From Methanobacterium formicicum (lineage in GTDB: Archaea; Methanobacteriota; Methanobacteria; Methanobacteriales; Methanobacteriaceae), in assembly GCF_029848115.1 (NCBI RefSeq), contig NZ_JARVXG010000051.1, forward strand, positions 10,001 to 65,000: DNA of 55,000 nt, read 5' to 3'. Position numbers and translations under genes: made by a program. Below the pieces are notes generated by a model that ran no database searches, was not told where the DNA came from, and saw only the letters and a list, made by a program, of their open reading frames with translations. Of this stretch, positions 31,352 to 39,344 are shown piece after piece (within the stretch, counting starts at the first letter, position 1; the number at the start of each line of letters is the position of its first letter).

Positions 31352-31666
31352 CTACCGTTCTCTAACTTTCACTGACTGTTCATATGTAGTTACAACTTTT
31401 ATATCTTTTTCTTTTGAATTTTCAAAGTCAATGATAATGATCAGATCGTGATTAATTCTGGAATCATCCTGTTTGTAAAATAATTTAAATCTGTTTTTTC
31501 TCTGTTGAAGAATTCCAGAAACATCTTTTTTCACTAAATAGTCATATATTAAATTTTCATTGATGTTTCTATCTTCCATCCTATCTTTTGCATGAGGGCC
31601 TATTTCAATTTGGTTTTGATTACATTCTGATAATCTTGTCAATGCATGCGCAATAGGTGAGGTCAT
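31352..31666 (-). CDS. DUF4258-family protein, putative toxin
   Basis: A 104-residue protein with the DUF4258 pattern: IGPHAKDRMEDRNINENLIYD, a central strand KNRFKLFYKQ and a final VVTTYEQSVKVRER. DUF4258 has a RelE/BrnT-like fold and is found in toxin-antitoxin-type gene pairs with DUF2283. The His and Arg residues of the first helix that mark the family are present. It precedes the DUF2283 gene in the same operon; the toxin-first order is common for this pair. The activity is inferred from the family only. Confidence 0.75.
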   Translation of the reverse strand: MTSPIAHALTRLSECNQNQIEIGPHAKDRMEDRNINENLIYDYLVKKDVSGILQQRKNRFKLFYKQDDSRINHDLIIIIDFENSKEKDIKVVTTYEQSVKVRER

Positions 31667-31702
31667 AGATTCAAGTTAAATTTTTATAGGATATAAATAA
31701 TT

Positions 31703-32254
31703 TTATTTAGTATATTCAATTATTATTGGTGGTTTAATATTCACATCTGCATTTATAGCTGCTGATACGGCTGTTTTTACCATTTTTTCACAACTCAGGG
31801 TTTTAGTCTGTTTTAGTGCGTATAGTGCTCCTCTGGCATCGTATCGTCCACTACCAATGGCATCGTAATTGTCATTAGATTCTATAATGTCATAATCTTC
31901 ACCCACCCTGAATAATCGGCCTTTGTAACCGATTAGTAAGGATGAGTCGTATTTCATTTTATGATCGTCTACTAAGTTTTCTTCTTGGAGTTTTTCTTTT
32001 AATGCAGGAATAAATTCTTTAAGTAGGTACAGGAAAGGATCTTTGTGTTTGTCGGTGGGAGGGTCAAAGTCATGGTTTAGTATTTGTCCTATTCTGCTGC
32101 TTCCTGCTACTCCTATTATCATTCCGTTTGGTGTTTGGAAGATTTTTTTCTGGTTTTTGAGTATTGTGTATGCTCCAAATCCATCATTGTTACCGCTGTC
32201 TGCGGCCATTACAATTTTCTTATGTGGTGTTATAACTCCTGCGATGCATGTCAT
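31703..32254 (-). CDS. Proteasome-beta-like Ntn hydrolase (viral)
   Basis: A 183-residue protein of the proteasome/HslV fold. After removal of Met it begins with Thr (MTCIAGVITPHKKIVMAADS), the nucleophile of this class. Counting Thr as 1, Asp18 follows in AADSGN and Lys35-Lys36 in NQKKIF, matching Thr1/Asp17/Lys33 with one insertion, and a GSGRYDARGALYAL segment matches the conserved SGxxxxALGAL region. It is therefore probably an active self-compartmentalising or single-domain peptidase. It has no propeptide. A viral copy between the tail genes is unusual. Role could be virion maturation or host protein turnover. Confidence 0.8.
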   Translation of the reverse strand: MTCIAGVITPHKKIVMAADSGNNDGFGAYTILKNQKKIFQTPNGMIIGVAGSSRIGQILNHDFDPPTDKHKDPFLYLLKEFIPALKEKLQEENLVDDHKMKYDSSLLIGYKGRLFRVGEDYDIIESNDNYDAIGSGRYDARGALYALKQTKTLSCEKMVKTAVSAAINADVNIKPPIIIEYTK

Positions 32255-32341
32255 ATAACAATCACCTTAGTTTGTTGTGCTCTAAAATTTAAGGAAGGTT
32301 GAACTATAATATTACAAAAAGGATAAAGGAGGTGATAATTT

Positions 32342-32581
32342 ATGCCAGGTAAGAAGAAAGCCATACATGTTGTAGCGGATAAAAAAGGTGGGTGGAATAC
32401 TAAAAAGGACAATGCTAAACGAGCTTCAAAACATTTTGACACTAAAGCTGAAGCTGGTAAAGCTGCTAAAGATCAGGGTCAGCGGGAGAAGACAGAAGTT
32501 ATAACTCACAAGAAGAATGGACGTATTCAACGGCGTGAAAGTTATGGTAATGATCCATATCCACCAAAGGACAAGAAATAA
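32342..32581 (+). CDS. DUF2188-family protein
   Basis: A 79-residue, very basic protein with the DUF2188 features HVVADKKGGWNTKKDNAKRAS, FDTKAEAGKAAKDQG and VITHKKNGRIQRRESYGNDP. DUF2188 is a small domain in many bacterial and phage genomes, with no known function. It has a strong ribosome site (AAAGGAGGTGATAATTT) before the ATG. It is divergent from the Ntn hydrolase with an 87-base shared upstream region, and convergent with the next gene. Confidence 0.8.
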   Translation: MPGKKKAIHVVADKKGGWNTKKDNAKRASKHFDTKAEAGKAAKDQGQREKTEVITHKKNGRIQRRESYGNDPYPPKDKK

Positions 32582-32600
32582 TCATATTTTTTCTCTTTTT

Positions 32601-33032
32601 TCACCTTATTCTTGGTATGGTTTCTAAATATTCCATGAATTCTTTGATTTCCCTTGACACACTTCTCAAATCTAATTTAAATGAACTATAAGATTGTAAT
32701 TCTGCTGCACAGGGATAGTCCACTTCTATTAAATTTATTAATTCATTAATTGTGTTGAGTTTTTCTTTTAAATACTCTCTGATTAAGTTCAGAACATCTT
32801 TTTTAAAATTTCTAAAGTCTTGATTTATATCTAAATCTTTTTTAAGGCTTTTGTTAATGCGTATTAATACTATTATCTTTTCATCTGGAATTATATCAGT
32901 CAAGCACTCTATTAATTCATTTATGCTGTCATAAGTTGTACATGTTACATTTCTTCTGTAGATGTCATCTTCTATTTTTTCTATTTTATTAACTGCTTCT
33001 TGGTACAGTTTTAATTTTTTATTAATTTCCAT
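32601..33032 (-). CDS. Helical hypothetical protein
   Basis: A 143-residue, almost wholly alpha-helical protein (LYQEAVNKIEKIEDDIYRR, LIREYLKEKLNTINELINLI). No domain recognised. It lies between the gp10-like tail gene and the accessory block, on the virion strand, with a convergent DUF2188 gene at its end. It may be an accessory gene carried with the tail module rather than a virion part. Confidence 0.6.
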   Translation of the reverse strand: MEINKKLKLYQEAVNKIEKIEDDIYRRNVTCTTYDSINELIECLTDIIPDEKIIVLIRINKSLKKDLDINQDFRNFKKDVLNLIREYLKEKLNTINELINLIEVDYPCAAELQSYSSFKLDLRSVSREIKEFMEYLETIPRIR

Positions 33033-33056
33033 AACCCTAATCCCCCCTCATTTTTT

Positions 33057-33443
33057 TTATTCTATTATTCTGTAAAATTCTTCTTCTATGATGTTGTATA
33101 CTTCTGTTTCTGCGGATGTTATTCCTTTTTCTAGGTATTTCCAGGTTCCACGTTTAGGGTGTTGGAATTGTTTTTCGTGTTGGATCCAGCTGTAGTCGTA
33201 TCCTCTGCTCCATGGGTTGTTTCGGACTGAGTATCCGAATTCCATTTTAAAAAGATTGGTTAGGGTGTAGATGATTTGTTCGTAGGATTCTTCTAGGTAT
33301 CCTTTGTCAAGGGGTACGTAGGGTGTGGTTTTGGTTTTGATTAGTAGGCCTGCGTCGATTAGTGCATCGAAGAATCCTGTTTTTAGTTTCAGTTCCACTT
33401 TTTTGGCCCATGATTGGAACTGGGAATCATCCACCCGGAACAT
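33057..33443 (-). CDS. HK97 gp10-like tail completion protein
   Basis: A 128-residue protein. The first half (FQSWAKKVELKLKTGFFDAL, then AGLLIKTKTTPYVPLDKGYL) fits the HK97 gp10/minor tail-head joining family, where a helix precedes a V-P-x-D-T/K-G-x-L motif. The second half has a strand pair with YDYSWIQHEKQFQHPKRGT and a C-terminal helix. Its place, after the tail chaperones rather than before the tail tube, is unusual. It starts a few bases after the previous stop. Confidence 0.65.
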   Translation of the reverse strand: MFRVDDSQFQSWAKKVELKLKTGFFDALIDAGLLIKTKTTPYVPLDKGYLEESYEQIIYTLTNLFKMEFGYSVRNNPWSRGYDYSWIQHEKQFQHPKRGTWKYLEKGITSAETEVYNIIEEEFYRIIE

Positions 33444-33447
33444 GTCT

Positions 33448-33696
33448 TTATCCCTCTACTTGTATTTCATCCATTAGTTCTTCCATTTCCTCTGAATTTT
33501 TCTCTCTGGGTTTGGTTTTGCCTTTTTGTTTGTTGTATTCTTCTTCCTCTTTGTCCATGATTTCTTTCTCACGTTTTAGAAGGTGTGAAGTGGTGTAGGT
33601 GTCGAGGTTCCAGTATGCGTCTGGTGAGAGGCTGATGCCTGGTATCCGCCTCACTATTAAGAAATAGTTATCCAGCATCACCTCTTCCAGGATCAA
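33448..33696 (-). CDS. Second tail assembly chaperone (possibly made by frameshift)
   Basis: An 82-residue reading frame starting at a TTG 10 bases after the preceding stop, with no ribosome site in front. Two parts are visible: a hydrophobic start (DNYFLIVRRIPGISLSPDAYW) and a charged C-terminal helix (REKEIMDKEEEEYNKQKGK). In siphoviruses the second tail chaperone is often fused to the first by a programmed frameshift. The frame here is +1 (equivalently -2) to the upstream gene and an A6 run lies just before the upstream stop, so a fusion product is plausible. Confidence 0.55.
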   Translation of the reverse strand: MILEEVMLDNYFLIVRRIPGISLSPDAYWNLDTYTTSHLLKREKEIMDKEEEEYNKQKGKTKPREKNSEEMEELMDEIQVEG

Positions 33697-33706
33697 ACTT
33701 AATGGT

Positions 33707-34306
33707 TCAGATTTTTTGGAGTTGTTTTTGTCGAAAGTTTTCGGTTCGGTCCATATTGGCTTTTATAACTTCACGGACTTTCTTATCTATCTGTGTCTGA
33801 GTGAAGCCGGATTGGCACATATTATAGAACATTCCCAGGTTCTGTACTTTAATGAGGTCTATGCTGTCGTATTCTTCTTTGAATTCTTCCGGTGTGAGTG
33901 GGTCTATGAGTAAGCATGCGAGTTCTGCATACGTATTTTCCAGTTTTTCTTCCAGTTGCCTCATCTGATCTTTACGTTCATCTCCATCTTCACGTAACTG
34001 TTTCTCCAGGGTACGTTTTTCCTTGGAAAGGGTGTCAATATCGTCAAGAAGTTTGATGGCTTTTCGGATTTCTGCATCAGTGGGGTTTTCTGCTGATTCA
34101 ATTAACTGTATCCTTTTATTGGCCCTGTCAATCTGTGCCTGGATATCTTCTAATTGTTCTTCCAGGTCTATGTTGTCCTGGAAGACTGGTTTCATTTCTT
34201 CCTGGAGTTTTTCTATGTCTTTTTGGAAAGTGACTAATGTTTTGTTACTGCATCTTTTGAATTTCCGTTCTTTTCCACAAAATTCTATTTTAGCACGAGT
34301 AAACAT
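33707..34306 (-). CDS. Tail assembly chaperone-like coiled-coil protein
   Basis: A 199-residue protein directly following the tail tube gene. The middle (about residues 25-125) is a long coiled coil (DIEKLQEEMKPVF, LDDIDTLSKEKRTLEKQL). The C-terminal 70 residues (LACLLIDPLTPEEFKEEYDS) look like a globular chaperone part with a GMFYNMCQSGFTQTQIDK helix. Location before the tape measure module fits the first tail chaperone. It ends at CAA-AAA-ATC-TGA, with a possible slip site. Confidence 0.6.
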   Translation of the reverse strand: MFTRAKIEFCGKERKFKRCSNKTLVTFQKDIEKLQEEMKPVFQDNIDLEEQLEDIQAQIDRANKRIQLIESAENPTDAEIRKAIKLLDDIDTLSKEKRTLEKQLREDGDERKDQMRQLEEKLENTYAELACLLIDPLTPEEFKEEYDSIDLIKVQNLGMFYNMCQSGFTQTQIDKKVREVIKANMDRTENFRQKQLQKI

Positions 34307-34328
34307 CTAAAAAACACACCCCTTTTTT

Positions 34329-35420
34329 TTATATAGTTCCTATATGTAAGTTTGCTAGTTCAGAAATTATTTCAACAGTCATGAAACTAGCTAGGCTTTC
34401 ATCATTGATTTTGAACTCAGTTTCGATTGATTTACGCTCATCACCAGACTGTGGGCTGTCACATTTAGTAATAGTCACATCTGGTATTAGGATGGCTGTT
34501 TTATGGAATATGTCAGTTGATGTAACAGTTTCGATTTGGGGTCCGATGGATTCTATGAGGATCTGTTTCCTGAGTGGTTCTGATGATACTTTAGTCCCAT
34601 CAGTGGTTCCAGATTCATATTCGGTCTGGATCCATTTGGTCTGTTCTGTCCAGGGTATGGTGAATCCTCCCTCAGATTCTCTTATTCCCATGTTTTTAGT
34701 TTCAGTACCGAAATCATCCCCGCCGCATGGTTCACTTTCAGCGTTGTTATTTACTTTTACATTGCCTTCTATTACACATGGGAAGGCATATTGTGCTTTG
34801 TTAGCTTCGGTTAATGTTACACCTACAGGTGCATAGTACAGAACAGTCTGGCCTGCTTCTATTTTGACCTTTTTAGTAGGTACTACTCTGGCAGGGTTGG
34901 GTTGTTTGAATTGGGGATAGTCACTGACAAACTTAGGGGCTATGCTCATGGGTTCATCGTTTTTGAATTTAACCTCTAGTTCATTGAGCATACAATTATC
35001 ATAGACGTATGCATCATTTGCAGTCTTAGCATAACCATTATACAATGTACAGAGTGGTGGATCGGATGGGTTTACAACATCAACTGCAAAGACGTACTTT
35101 TTGGCCTTAGTGGCTCCGGCTATTGCGGGGTCTGGGCCTGTCACATGTCCAAAGAGTAAATACCAGTAATCTTCCCATCCTTGCTGGTATCGTGCTTTAT
35201 CTTCGTAACCTGGGCTACTGGCTGCTTTTTTACGGTACATTCCCATGGTTAGACTGGATCCACCTGTGTGGCCCTTATCTTCTTCGTGTTCGATTTCTTT
35301 TTCAGGTTCGAACTCGGTTCCAGGGATCATTATTAGTGGTTGTTCAGGGGCTGTTTTACCGGCGGGTTTGATCCCCAAGGACCAGTAGTGATATGCTAGG
35401 TTAGGTGCTATAACTCCCAT
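34329..35420 (-). CDS. Major tail (tube) protein
   Basis: A 363-residue beta-rich protein (IAPNLAYHYWSLGIKPAGK, PLIMIPGTEFEPEKEIEHEE) placed between the head-tail joining genes and the tail chaperones, the position of the tail tube protein in siphoviruses. Segments MYRKKAASSPGYEDKARYQQG and EDYWYLLFGHV resemble those in viral tail proteins of this size. No other gene in the module fits the tube role. Function assigned by synteny and size. Confidence 0.7.
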   Translation of the reverse strand: MGVIAPNLAYHYWSLGIKPAGKTAPEQPLIMIPGTEFEPEKEIEHEEDKGHTGGSSLTMGMYRKKAASSPGYEDKARYQQGWEDYWYLLFGHVTGPDPAIAGATKAKKYVFAVDVVNPSDPPLCTLYNGYAKTANDAYVYDNCMLNELEVKFKNDEPMSIAPKFVSDYPQFKQPNPARVVPTKKVKIEAGQTVLYYAPVGVTLTEANKAQYAFPCVIEGNVKVNNNAESEPCGGDDFGTETKNMGIRESEGGFTIPWTEQTKWIQTEYESGTTDGTKVSSEPLRKQILIESIGPQIETVTSTDIFHKTAILIPDVTITKCDSPQSGDERKSIETEFKINDESLASFMTVEIISELANLHIGTI

Positions 35421-35651
35421 TTAGTCAGTCCTCCTCTTCTGTTTAGGTTTTTTTACGGGTTTAGATTCTTCTTTTTCCACCCGTTTAAAATATCCTGATG
35501 CATCCAGACATGAAACCAGCCTTTTATTATCATCAGGTACTTCAATTATCTGATTTTTCTTTAGTTCTTCGTCTTTTTCCATTATTTCAAAAGCTACTAG
35601 TTCCAGGGTCTTATGTCCATCTGGCCCTGTATATTGAAACTTCATAAACAA
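35421..35651 (-). CDS. Small protein in head-tail joining region
   Basis: A 76-residue protein with a short beta-rich first half (MKFQYTGPDGHKTLELVAFE) resembling the small domain found beside the tail genes of many phages, and a basic C-terminal tail (KKPKQKRRTD). Its stop is next to the start of the tail tube gene. Role unknown; probably a structural or assembly component. Confidence 0.55.
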   Translation of the reverse strand: MFMKFQYTGPDGHKTLELVAFEIMEKDEELKKNQIIEVPDDNKRLVSCLDASGYFKRVEKEESKPVKKPKQKRRTD

Positions 35652-35662
35652 AATCCCTCCTT

Positions 35663-36118
35663 CTATAAAGTATATCTAAGTTTGAATGCTACCCTGAGCA
35701 GATTACTGAAAAAAACCTCTTTATTATCCTCATGGCGCTTATAAACCAAAGCACCAATTGGATAAGTTTTATGATACTCCAGTTCTATACTATGCCGTGT
35801 TGAAAGCTCACCATTAACACCCCCACGTCTGATTAGGGTTATTATTTCTTCTTCGAAATCCCATAGTTCCATTAGAAGCTTATTTTTATCTAGTGTAGCG
35901 GTGTGTCGGCGTATTTCTAGTTCTTTAACGTATTCATCACAGCCGGATGGTTTTTCTTGTTTCATTTCCCCGACCTTGTAGCTCAGGGCAGGTAAGGGTG
36001 TGTTCGGATCCATGGTAGAATCATCATAAAAGATCCGGGTGTACTTCCCGGATTTAATGATGAATCCGGTTAGGTCTTCCAGGATTTCCTGTAATTTACT
36101 CAAAAAAATAGCCCCCAC
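35663..36118 (-). CDS. Tail terminator / neck protein candidate
   Basis: A 151-residue protein lying between the connector gene and the tail tube gene. The pattern LQEILEDLTGFIIKSGKYTRIFYDD ... LPALSYKVGEMKQEK, then REIRRHTATL-like and LRVAFKLRY strands, is consistent with tail terminator proteins, which have an alpha-beta fold with N-terminal helix. No motif is decisive. Assignment depends on position. Confidence 0.5.
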   Translation of the reverse strand: MGAIFLSKLQEILEDLTGFIIKSGKYTRIFYDDSTMDPNTPLPALSYKVGEMKQEKPSGCDEYVKELEIRRHTATLDKNKLLMELWDFEEEIITLIRRGGVNGELSTRHSIELEYHKTYPIGALVYKRHEDNKEVFFSNLLRVAFKLRYTL

Positions 36119-36124
36119 AAATAT

Positions 36125-36952
36125 TTAGATTAGGCTGAATCCAATCAAATCCTCGTTAATACCATCATCGATGTTATCATCGGCGGGAGTGTTTTTATAC
36201 GTGTCTATGGCCCTGTCTACTATTCCCAAGAGACGGTCCGCATAGTTTTTACTTTTCTGTGTTCCATCACCCATTACCTGGCCTTCATGCTCCCACCGGG
36301 TGAGCCAAGTCATGGCTGCAGCTGCAATGTATTTGTACTTGAGTAGTGATTCTGGTAAGGTATCTGTCTGGAGGCCATCTCTAACATAATTCTCACCATC
36401 AATTAAACCAAGATCCAGACTTTCAAGTGTGCAAACAGGACTGTTATTCCTAAATATGATGTCGATGATGTCAAGTGAATCTAAAGTTGTATCTAAGTGG
36501 ATACTTAGCGACTTAATACCAGACAATAACTGACTTTTGGGATCCATCCCTTGATCATTGACTTTAAAAGTAACTGCTCCAGACTGCCCAGCACTGATAA
36601 TATCACCCGATCCCTGAAGAGTTAAAAGAGTGACTTCAGCACCCATGGTATCATGAAAACCTAGACTACTCTTTGAAGGATCCAACTCACTACCGGGAGT
36701 TAGTTTGATTTCAACTGAATCTATCGAAAAATAATCACGCTGTAATGTAGGGATGACAATCACATCATCCGCCATGCCAGTAAATCTTAACAGGTTTATA
36801 TGAACAGATCCGGCCACTAATTGACATTTACTGGATGGTTTTACGTTGTCTGATGATTCAAAAGAGTAAGGGTATTGTCTGTCAACCTTGAATTCCCTGA
36901 GGTGGTGGAGGATTTTATAATAATCCTCCATCCGGGTTGCAGGGTCTGCCAA
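36125..36952 (-). CDS. Head-tail connector-like virion protein
   Basis: A 275-residue protein directly after the capsid gene. The N-terminal 180 residues are beta-rich. The C-terminal part has helices (LLKYKYIAAAAMTWLTRWEH, YADRLLGIVDRAIDTYKN) like those of gp6-type head-tail connector (adaptor) proteins, which join the portal to the neck. The large beta domain is not typical of small adaptors, so it may be a fusion. Position supports a connector. Confidence 0.55.
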   Translation of the reverse strand: MADPATRMEDYYKILHHLREFKVDRQYPYSFESSDNVKPSSKCQLVAGSVHINLLRFTGMADDVIVIPTLQRDYFSIDSVEIKLTPGSELDPSKSSLGFHDTMGAEVTLLTLQGSGDIISAGQSGAVTFKVNDQGMDPKSQLLSGIKSLSIHLDTTLDSLDIIDIIFRNNSPVCTLESLDLGLIDGENYVRDGLQTDTLPESLLKYKYIAAAAMTWLTRWEHEGQVMGDGTQKSKNYADRLLGIVDRAIDTYKNTPADDNIDDGINEDLIGFSLI

Positions 36953-36965
36953 AGATTAAACCCCC

Positions 36966-37901
36966 TTATGATACAAAGTCAGGGAACCGGATCATCCTTT
37001 CTCCCTTAGCCCTGGGGTATGCTCCAGCAGTACAGGCTACTTTGATGGTAGTCATGGGTCTGTGTTCTTTGTCGGCATTATCAAACATCAGCATACTGAC
37101 AGGTGGAAGTAAGTCTTCAAGACCGGGAACATTTGGCATGGACTTAATTTTGGGGTTATGATATTTCATCATGATAACATCCAAGGCAGGCATTTTACTA
37201 TCAAAACCGAATGCCTCTCCATCTTCAAATGCCCGGCCACCCCAGAAGTTTTTGGCATTAGCCACGTCCAGGGCACTTTTGATTTCAAAACCATTCTGAG
37301 GCAGTTTGTAGTTAGACACTGATTGAGCAGCCCTTGCTTTAAGTTCCACATCAGCTTCAGCACCGTAAGCTATCAAGTCAATTTCGTAAGGTTTTGGCCT
37401 GATACTGGCTTGGAACCTCATCACATCACGGAGTAATGATTTAAACTCAGTAGCATTATTACCCCATCCCTTCACGATCTTAGAATCAGTTACAACTTTA
37501 GCGTTGTTTTTGGCAGTACTGTAAACTGCTTGATCCACGTCAGTAGCTAAGACGTAACCCATGGCACTGATTTCATCCATGAGGTTGAAATTAGGATGTT
37601 CCATGTCCTTATTCAGGATAGAATATTCAATTTCATTGTGCACAAGTTTAAATCCTTCAGGAGTGATGACTTCACCCCTGATTTTACGTGCACTTGCACC
37701 TTTAGCTACTTTTTTAGATTTACCAGTTTGAGTTATGAATTTATCAATCGGTGTGCTTTCAACGATAGTTACCTGTTCGTTATCAACTTTCATGAGGGGA
37801 AATATTCCAGCGAACCGGTATCCTTCAACCATGGAAGTTTTTAATTCTGCTAGGTAAGTACCGTTTTCAAAGTCAGCGTACATTTCTTTTAATGTTGCCA
37901 T
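36966..37901 (-). CDS. Major capsid protein
   Basis: A 311-residue protein in the expected place after the decoration-like gene. It starts LKEMYADFENGTYLAELK and has IFPLMKVDNEQVTIVESTPI, then an EYSILNKDMEH segment, LLRDVMRFQASIRPKPYEID and a C-terminal TTIKVACTAGAYPRAKGERM. The layout (N-terminal arm, a strand pair, a long helix, and a closing beta-rich part) fits the HK97-fold capsid family. No cleavage site is evident. It is one of the longest strand-helix proteins in the head module. Confidence 0.75.
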   Translation of the reverse strand: MATLKEMYADFENGTYLAELKTSMVEGYRFAGIFPLMKVDNEQVTIVESTPIDKFITQTGKSKKVAKGASARKIRGEVITPEGFKLVHNEIEYSILNKDMEHPNFNLMDEISAMGYVLATDVDQAVYSTAKNNAKVVTDSKIVKGWGNNATEFKSLLRDVMRFQASIRPKPYEIDLIAYGAEADVELKARAAQSVSNYKLPQNGFEIKSALDVANAKNFWGGRAFEDGEAFGFDSKMPALDVIMMKYHNPKIKSMPNVPGLEDLLPPVSMLMFDNADKEHRPMTTIKVACTAGAYPRAKGERMIRFPDFVS

Positions 37902-37922
37902 TTTATACCAATCCTCCTTTTT

Positions 37923-38444
37923 TTATCCTGCGGCCTTAACTCTGATAGGACCATCACAGTCCACAGTTACATATCCGCCAGTGTTGGCAGGTATGTTATC
38001 AAAGCTGGTAACCACATTGGTAGTTGCAGCAGATTTGTCAAGGCCAGTTTTAGGGTCTTTAATCTCAAGTTTATCTCCTGCCTTAATTTCCACATTATCA
38101 GGGGCTAATGGCAACTGTAATTCTCTAGATGTCAGTTTAGCAGCCCCAACATATCTTTTAGGATATGCTCCTACTGCAGCATTCGCTTTAGGTAATGAAC
38201 CGTTAACTTCGGGGTCATAAGGATTGAAGTGAGTAGCTATTCCTCCTGCTTCTGCAAGTTTCATACTTCTTTCTCCAGTTCCTTGGACCAGGAAGTTTTC
38301 TTCATCAACCTGTTTTTCAAAAGTAACCTGTTCGTTAGGAAGACCATTATTTGGGTTTATCCCTTTACGGTAGGTCATGGGTCCTTCTTCTACTTCGTAG
38401 GTTTTTACTTCGCTTTCTTCGAAAAATGTTCCAATTTTAGTCAT
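37923..38444 (-). CDS. Capsid decoration-like protein
   Basis: A 173-residue protein just upstream of the capsid gene. Its first third (KIGTFFEESEVKTYEVEEGP, then PNEQVTFEKQVDEE) is beta-rich, the rest Ala/Gly/Lys-rich (GSLPKANAAVGAYPKRYVGAA). Such small beta proteins between the scaffold and capsid genes are usually head decoration or stabiliser proteins. No family recognised; assignment from position and composition. Confidence 0.55.
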   Translation of the reverse strand: MTKIGTFFEESEVKTYEVEEGPMTYRKGINPNNGLPNEQVTFEKQVDEENFLVQGTGERSMKLAEAGGIATHFNPYDPEVNGSLPKANAAVGAYPKRYVGAAKLTSRELQLPLAPDNVEIKAGDKLEIKDPKTGLDKSAATTNVVTSFDNIPANTGGYVTVDCDGPIRVKAAG

Positions 38445-38462
38445 GAAATTCCTCCAAATAGT

Positions 38463-39188
38463 TTACCATCGTTTTTTCTTTTTACGAATATCCCAGAAAT
38501 TTCCAGGTTCATCTTTTTCCCTTTTCTTGGTTCCATCATCATCATGCCCTGGAGCTCCACCAGCGGCCACTCCCTTGGGTTTTTGAGTGATGATTTTATG
38601 CTCCTTGAAAAATTCCAGCTTCTCCAGGGACATGTCTTCAAGTTCTTTTTTCAACTCTTCATCATCACCCGCCAGTTCTTTTATCAATTTTTCCTTCTTT
38701 TTTCCTTCTAATTTATCATATTTCTTAGCTTTATCTTCTAAATCTTTAATTTTCTTTTCATTGTCCTTTTTTTCTTTTTCTAAATCTTTTAAGTCCTTTT
38801 CAAGTTTTTGTTTTTCCTCAACAGTTTTATTAGCACTTTTAAGCTTTGATTTGAGAATTCCAATCTCTTCCTGCTGTTCCTGCTGTTTTTCTAAAGCTTT
38901 TTCCAAAACTTCACTTTTATCACCCAAATTATCGTCCTCCTCGGGTTTTTTAATACTATTATAAAGAATATGACTCCTGGGGGTGGCTGTTAAACCTACT
39001 TCCTTGAGGTAACCAGTTATTGGTAGGTAGTATTCATCATATTCCACCAAGTTAAGATCATCAAAGACTGGGCTGATTCCTTTACCTTTCAGGTCAAGGC
39101 CCTCTGGTGGCTTGACTTGTAGGCTGCCATCTCTGTAGACGAAGGTATCTACCATGCCTATGACTTTTGTAGTATGCTCGTCAGTCAC
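38463..39188 (-). CDS. Capsid scaffold/protease-like protein with coiled coil; start uncertain
   Basis: At least 241 residues from the GTG at 39188. The first 90 residues (GMVDTFVYRDGSLQVKPPEG, YDEYYLPITGYLKE) form a compact beta domain; residues about 105-190 are a Lys/Glu-rich coiled coil typical of scaffold proteins (KKDNEKKIKDLEDKAKKYDK). The same frame stays open and protein-like upstream to about 39309 (HGTILIPIFEPGLGDYRDHG), with a CGGAGG ribosome site but only an ATT start there. A protease-scaffold of the type found before capsid genes is likely; catalytic residues could not be named. Confidence 0.65.
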   Translation of the reverse strand: MTDEHTTKVIGMVDTFVYRDGSLQVKPPEGLDLKGKGISPVFDDLNLVEYDEYYLPITGYLKEVGLTATPRSHILYNSIKKPEEDDNLGDKSEVLEKALEKQQEQQEEIGILKSKLKSANKTVEEKQKLEKDLKDLEKEKKDNEKKIKDLEDKAKKYDKLEGKKKEKLIKELAGDDEELKKELEDMSLEKLEFFKEHKIITQKPKGVAAGGAPGHDDDGTKKREKDEPGNFWDIRKKKKRW

Positions 39189-39344
39189 GTCTAAGCTGCC
39201 AGTAGTGGCTGCTATTTCTTTTAAAAATTCCTCTGTGAATTTAACGGGTTTGTCCAGGCCATGGTCTCTATAATCACCTAGGCCTGGTTCAAATATGGGT
39301 ATTAGAATAGTACCATGCCTCCGAAAAAATAAGTTAAAAATAAG

